Assembly (NCBI GenBank): GCA_022495005.1
Contig: JAGYXB010000612.1
Coordinates: 1,302,001-1,366,000 of the forward strand
Direction of reading: 5' to 3'
From: Rhyacophila brunnea
Taxonomy: Eukaryota > Arthropoda > Insecta > Trichoptera > Rhyacophilidae
Length of the DNA stretch: 64,000 nt
A model generated the notes under the pieces. The model was not told the origin of the DNA. It saw nothing but the letters and a program-made list of their open reading frames with translations, and searched no databases. Below are positions 58,986-64,000 of this stretch, piece by piece. Numbering within the stretch: position 1 is the stretch's first letter; each line of letters begins with the position of its first letter. The translations under genes and the position numbers were made by a program.

Positions 58986-60093
58986 GTGAAAAACAATATA
59001 TCGAGTGTTTTACAATACTTGCCACTCGTAGTTAGGACAAGTACCCGATAATGAGATAGTATTGAAACAAGGTGGGTGCAGAATTAAAAGCAGCAATCCC
59101 CCTGACCATGTAGCATAACTTTGCAGACATTATTTTTGATACAATTTTATTGTGACGATCGAATTAATGACAAAAAAATAAAACAGCCGTTATGCTAATT
59201 TTATCGCTCTAACGTCGATCTAAGGGATGTCATCCCCGCAGAATCGAATAAACAAGTAAAGTAATAACACTGCATTGCCTACCTACAAAATAAATCTTTA
59301 AATTTAACAATATTGCAGAGTAGCTTCAAAATCTTTACCTACCTGATACTTAACAAAAATAGAGTCGATCCTTCGCCCGCCCGCAACCGACCCTACCCCC
59401 GAAATACAAAGAATTAGCTCGCCCATATCAACGTACCCTAGAAAAACCGTTTTAAGTCTGAAAATAGCGTTTTAAGTTTTATTAGCTTTTTATAATATCA
59501 TATTTTTGTGCATGTCCTATAAAAATGTCGGGTCTCTAGCATAAAAATTGACAAAGTTAGGTTTTCAACAATGGTGCTTTATATCTACATATCGCATCCA
59601 CCAAATTTGTATTCACATATATATCCGAGGAGTATAGTCATATCTCAATAATAAAAAAGTGTACTGCGTTTTATTTTACGAATAAGAACGTCGTTATACT
59701 TGCTATAACAGTCTTTTACGGAGATCCAAATAAACAGCATGGTTTATATTGACGTATCACATTAGTTTCGAAAAATATATTGGTTTATCTTCGGAAAATA
59801 TTGGAATTTGCAGTAGGTTAATGCATTTTTAGTTAAAAAGCTACTCAATAGTATTGTATTGGAATGTGAAAATATTATATTATTTAATATAAAACAAACA
59901 AAATAGACATGGATTATTTTGTACAAACATAAGCAGGTACTTAAAAAACTACTCAGTAATAGTGTTTAAATACTAATTTTGATTCATGAGCCAATTTCAA
60001 TCCACTGGAAAATAAAGACCTCCATAAGCATTATTCAAATATTTTCGTTTAATTACTCTTCTACTTAGATACTCAAAAAACAATGTTGTAGGT
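58986..60093. other. No recognisable feature
   Basis: AT-rich with a short pyrimidine-rich patch near 59368-59400. No domain, inverted ends or tandem structure seen. Confidence 0.35.
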
Positions 60094-60933
60094 CAGGATT
60101 TCCCAAACTTTTTCTGTAATGGTACACTTCGCAAACCCGGAAATTTTAACGGAACACTAAGTTTATTTTTTAGCGCGGCTAACCGTTCTGTCAATTTTAG
60201 CAACTGTCGTTAAACTGACAAGACTTGTCAGCCGGTCGGGTAAAAACAATATACCCCATCTTTTTCATGCGCACGGTGTGAGAAAGGAAAGAAAAAGAAG
60301 AAGGTCCTCCGCCTGTCCGAAGCGGGCCCCAGTTTTTGGCGGGCCCTCTACTTATCGCTCAGGTTAAAGGCAATGTGACGATCTACAGTTGTATATTCCA
60401 AATGGTGTTCGACGTAAAATTAAGGGACTTTTTAGCGATTTTTTGTATTTTTAATACACCTACTTTTATGTTGATATGCACAATTATGCACAAATATCGA
60501 CAATAATTATTAAATGTATGGCAAAATCACATATTAATAAATGTTTGTAGGCTTGAAGTGAAACAGTGCCGTTTTTTTACTATTATTGCATGTTTGTGAT
60601 GTGTGTTTATCTCACTTGGCTGGTTGATCTCTTACGCCGGGCACCCCGTAAGCCCAGGCCCCCAGGCTAGAGGCCTGTCAGCCCTCACCCCCTTGTGGAG
60701 CCATGACCTAGATATTTGAGGTCATAAACAGCAGTGGAGATTGATCATCACTTGCCTTTCAATATGAAGAAGATTCTTTAATTATTTTAGTTCTTATTAT
60801 CTTATTTTACTTCTACTTAGTAGAAGATCTTTAAATGTGTTGCAGTGTATAAAGATTTCCAAATGGTCGCGGAACATCTACTCAGGTTCGGGGGAACACT
60901 GATGTTCCGCGGAATATAGTTTGGGAAACCTTG
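60094..60933. mobile_element. hAT-like element, about 840 bp
   Basis: The ends CAGGATTTCCCAAACT and AGTTTGGGAAACCTTG are inverted complements at 14 of 16 positions in hAT style. A clean 8-bp target duplication is not visible, so the insertion is probably old. The GC-rich interior at 60640-60715 (GGCTAGAGGCCTGTCAGCCC, CCCTTGTGGAGCCATG) is related to 13668-13725 inside another hAT, in the opposite orientation. Confidence 0.72.
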
Positions 60934-62280
60934 TTGCCACCATTTTGAGGCGTAGAACATGAGATACTCTTTCTCAGGTGGCGAATCCGCGCGCTGTTCA
61001 ACGCAGTGAAATCCACGCTAGAAAATAGCTTCCATGGCGTGGACTCCCAGACTCTGGAGGAGTCTGGAATGAGTGTTGCATGCCTTATTGACCCATTAGG
61101 CGATCTCCATCCTTCCGAATGGACGCCAGCAAGTTTTTCTTTGACAGGGAAATAACTGCAAAAGACCGTCTCTAATGTGTTAGGGAAATTCAAGGTGAAA
61201 AATAATAAGAATAGTTATGGATTGAGTCGCTATATTGAACAAAACTTGATAATTAAATACAGCGACATAATAGAATGTTATAAACAGGGTATTAAAAAGA
61301 ACGGATACCGCCCCTCGCACCTCTCCGTCGCTAACTTATACGTTAATTTAAGAACTAAATATTAACAAACGGTTACACTGATACATATTGTTACCAACTA
61401 AAGTTGGCCGACTTTCACCTTCGATACATACTACGCCAAAACCATCGTCTTATGTGTTATTTTCAGGCGCCGTACAAATTGTACCTCGTACCTACCTCGC
61501 AAGATATTAACCTTTCCCTTACCATGGTAAAAAAATTACGCCCGTTCCCATGCCGTCCACTCAGTGTCCCGATAGAAATTTGGCATTTTAAGGCATTTTA
61601 AAAGCTAATTGATTGCTTCAAAAGGTAAAGTATGTTTTTAAATACTGTTTAGTCATCGTTTAACATTTTATTCTGTGTATATTACATGCAATTATCTTAT
61701 AATCGTGTATAATATCGGACATCGATAAAAGTACGTCATATCTAAGCCACGGCGTGTCTCGGTCTGTTTTAAATGGAACAACCAACATACGCTGCCATTT
61801 CACGGAGAGTGGGGGTGGCTAATTCATCCGAAGCGAACGAGGGATGTTATTAGGTAGGATAACATCTGTGTGGACTTGCGTTATCACGTTCACCACATAA
61901 AATAATAGTTATAATTTTGCAATATCGATTCCCTATATAATTTTAAAACACTGTGATCTTATTGTATCATGTTCAAGTATTTTTAAAAATCGTATTTTAA
62001 AACACATTAAAATAATATACTTACATAAGAACAATTAATCAAGAAAAATACTCCGATTGATCGTATAGTTTCCACTAAATATATTTTAATATCATGTTTC
62101 TTATGCTGAAATAATACACATTAATAAATATAAATCACTACGCTACTTGAACTTATACGCACGTATTAAGTCTATACCTCTAAGACTATAGATATATCTT
62201 ACCTACTTTTAGATAATTTCCCAAGTATAACCTAGTATATAAAAAAAATACTTATAATTTTGCAATATCGATTCTCTGAT
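60934..62280. other. No recognisable feature
   Basis: Short frames at 60882-61601 show no domain pattern. CTTATAATTTTGCAATATCGAT words recur near 61910 and 62252, a small dispersed duplication. Confidence 0.35.
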
Positions 62281-62283
62281 TAT

Positions 62284-62503
62284 AATCTATAATATAAAAA
62301 TCAATATTTGTTAGTTTGTTTGTTCGTATTTTATGCGCTGCCATACCGTTCATCCGATTGCGATAAGACTTTGTCATCTTATTGCTTGCACTTGCGCGCA
62401 GATTATAGACTATATCTTATACATAAAAATGAAAGTCTGTCTGTCTGTCTGACCTATGCGTTCCTATACCATTCATCCGATTGCGATGAAATTTTGGTGC
62501 ATT
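62284..62503 (+). repeat. Helitron-like 5' leader sequences, two partial copies
   Basis: TCTATAATATAAAAATCAAT at 62284 and TATATCTTATACATAAAAAT near 62411, each followed by a GTTTGTTTG or GTCTGTCTG run and then CCATACCGTTCATCCGATTG or CCATTCATCCGATTGCGATG. Such TC-starting leaders with short GTCTG runs resemble the 5' ends of insect Helitrons. The second copy leads directly into the satellite. Confidence 0.5.
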
Positions 62504-64000
62504 GATGTGTGCACTACGGGTGCGAGTCATGGACGCTAAATGTGAAAGCAGCTGAAATGGTGGATTGCTTTGAGAGAAAGATCCTTAGGCGGATATACGG
62601 ACCCATGAATGATGATGGGGAGTGGAGAATTAGGTACAACACGGAACTATACCGCTTATACCAAGATTCAAAACTCTCCAACTTCATAAAACTCCAGAGG
62701 CTAAGCTGGGCAGGCCATGTCCAGAGCATGCCTGAGTCGCGGATACCGAAGAAGATCCTCGAAGGAAACCCAGGAGGGAAAAGGGGAAAAAGGGAAAAGT
62801 GGGAAAGCCACGCACACGATGGGGTTACAAAAGATGCCAACCAGATACTAAAAATCAGGAACTGGAAAAGACGTGCGGAGGACCGTTCCGGCTGGAGGAC
62901 AGCGGTGGAGGATGCCAGGGCTCGACTTGAGCTGTAGCGCCATCGAAGAAGAAGAAGATGTGTGCACACCCGCAAAGGTTTCTGAATTAGAAAAACTATC
63001 TTCTACTTCTTCATTATACCTTCTTTTATTCATATGGTTCCTATACCATTCATCGGATTGCGATGAAACCTTCGCCAGTTGTTGTGGCAACACCCGCAAA
63101 GGTTTCTGAATTAGTACAACCATCTTCTTCTTCTTCGCCGTCTTCATTCTATATTCTTTTATTCGTATGATTCCTATACCATTCGTCCGATTGCAATGAA
63201 ACTTTCGTCAGTTGTTGTGCCCACACCTGCGAAGGTTTCTGAATTAGTACAACAATTTTCTTCAACCTTTTCTTCTATTCTATCTTCTTCTATTCGTATG
63301 CGTTCTTATACCATTCATCCGTTTGCGATGAAATTTTGATCAGTTGTTGTGCGCATGCCCGCGAAGTTTACTGAATTAGAAAAACCATCTTCTTCGTTAT
63401 ATCTTCTTTTATTCGCATGGTTCCTATACCATTTATCGGATGGCGATGAAACCATCGTCAGTTGTTGTGGTAACAGCTGCAAAGGTTTCTGAATTAGTAC
63501 AACCATTTTCTTCCTCTTCTATTCGTATGCGTTCTTATACCATTCATCCGATTGCGATGAAATTTTGATCAGTTGTTGTGCGCATGCCCGCAAAGATTTC
63601 TGAATTAGAAAAACTATCTCTTCTTCTTCATTATATCTTCTTTTATTCATATGGTTCCTATACCATTCATCGGATTGCGATGAAACCTTCGTCAGTTGTT
63701 GTGCTAACACATGCAAAGGTTTCTGAGTTAGTACAACCGTCTTCTTCTTCTTCATCGTCTTTATTCTATATTCTTTTATTCGTATGATTCCTATATAATT
63801 CGTCCGATTGCAATAAAACGTACGTCAATTGTTGTGCCCACACCTACGAAGGTTTCTGAATTAGTACAACAATATTTTTCCTCTTCTTCTATTTGTATGC
63901 GTTCCTATTCCATTCATACGATTTCAATAAAACTTTCGTCGGTAATTGTACCAACACCCGCGAAGGTTTCTAAATTAGTACAATTATCTTCTTCTTCTTC
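62453..64000. repeat. Satellite array, monomers 111-134 bp, open at the window end
   Basis: The anchor CCATTCATCCGATTGCGATG or a close variant recurs at about 62472, 63046, 63179, 63311, 63429, 63540, 63663, 63797 and 63910. Each unit continues GTCAGTTGTTGTG, then ACCCGCAAAGGTTTCTGAAT and a TCTTCTTCTTC tract of varying length, which causes most of the length variation. At least three monomer subtypes alternate (GCGTTCTTATACC, TGGTTCCTATACC and TGATTCCTATACC starts). A LINE fragment splits the first unit at 62515-62956. Confidence 0.92.
62515..62956 (+). pseudogene. LINE C-terminal fragment inserted in the satellite
   Basis: A 142-codon frame ends at 62937 and reads YGCESWTLNVKAAE, ERKILRRIYGPMND, LQRLSWAGHVQSMPE and IRNWKRRAEDRSGWRTAVED, the C-terminal region that follows reverse transcriptase in RTE-like LINEs. 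The catalytic domain is missing. A GAAGAAGAAGAAG tail follows the stop. GATGTGTGCAC flanks the insert exactly at 62504-62514 and 62957-62967 (11 bp), proving a 5'-truncated retrotransposition event. The frame has no start codon of its own; the first ATG lies in the target duplication neighbourhood by chance. Confidence 0.92.

Noticed and set aside
62514..62975. 153-codon frame on the - strand
   Set aside because: Antisense shadow of the LINE C-terminal fragment, whose + frame has family motifs and a flanking target duplication.

Overview
The window is AT-rich eukaryotic DNA, most likely from an insect. Canonical GT-AG introns of 9 to 14 kb, RTE, Jockey-group and CR1-like LINEs, tRNA-derived SINEs, Helitrons, many small hAT elements, pogo/Tigger elements and frequent TAGGTACCTA-type words fit Hemiptera or Lepidoptera. 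The sequence alone does not decide between them. I see no bacterial, organellar or viral genome features, no rRNA and no free-standing tRNA gene.

Only one host gene is supported: a DM9/DUF3421 domain protein on the + strand. Its last three coding exons are 23022-23147, 37356-37567 and 46680-46955. The splice phases agree at both junctions, and the second junction restores the conserved EYEVL of a DM9 repeat. Upstream exons and the start codon were not found. Almost everything else is transposable elements.

Layout. 1-700: dispersed element with a tRNA-like segment and a nested foldback. 2424-3162: RTE LINE remnant. 3568-4500: hAT. 5344-8452: a Helitron 5' fragment followed by a Helitron with helicase remnants. 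9467-10701: hAT. About 11240-17290 (- strand): one decayed Jockey-clade LINE split by a hAT (12572-14153, perfect 8-bp target duplication) and by a SINE-bearing block. 17917-19428: 3' end of an LTR-retrotransposon pol. 20734-21645: second Jockey copy. Intron 1 (23148-37355): an IS630/Tc1-type transposase broken by a GC-rich repeat, two more copies of that repeat, a ~137-bp satellite built from a LINE tail, and a tandemly amplified hAT. Intron 2 (37568-46679): two copies of one CR1/Jockey-group LINE, a hAT nested in a hAT, and a third hAT.

47650-49576: pogo-type transposon with a C-terminal PHD finger, itself hit by a SINE. 49859-50438 and 51807-52665: two more TA-flanked pogo/Tigger-type elements. 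52770-53330: second copy of the tRNA-like element. 55293-55953: SINEs and a MITE. 56118-58981: two giant foldback elements sharing one TTAA. 60094-60933: hAT. 62284-64000: Helitron-like head leading into a ~111-134-bp satellite that continues beyond the window and carries a LINE insertion.

The genes do not form a pathway. The interest lies in the relative dating of nested insertions, in satellites and foldbacks that arose from transposons, and in a host gene kept intact across about 24 kb of this material.
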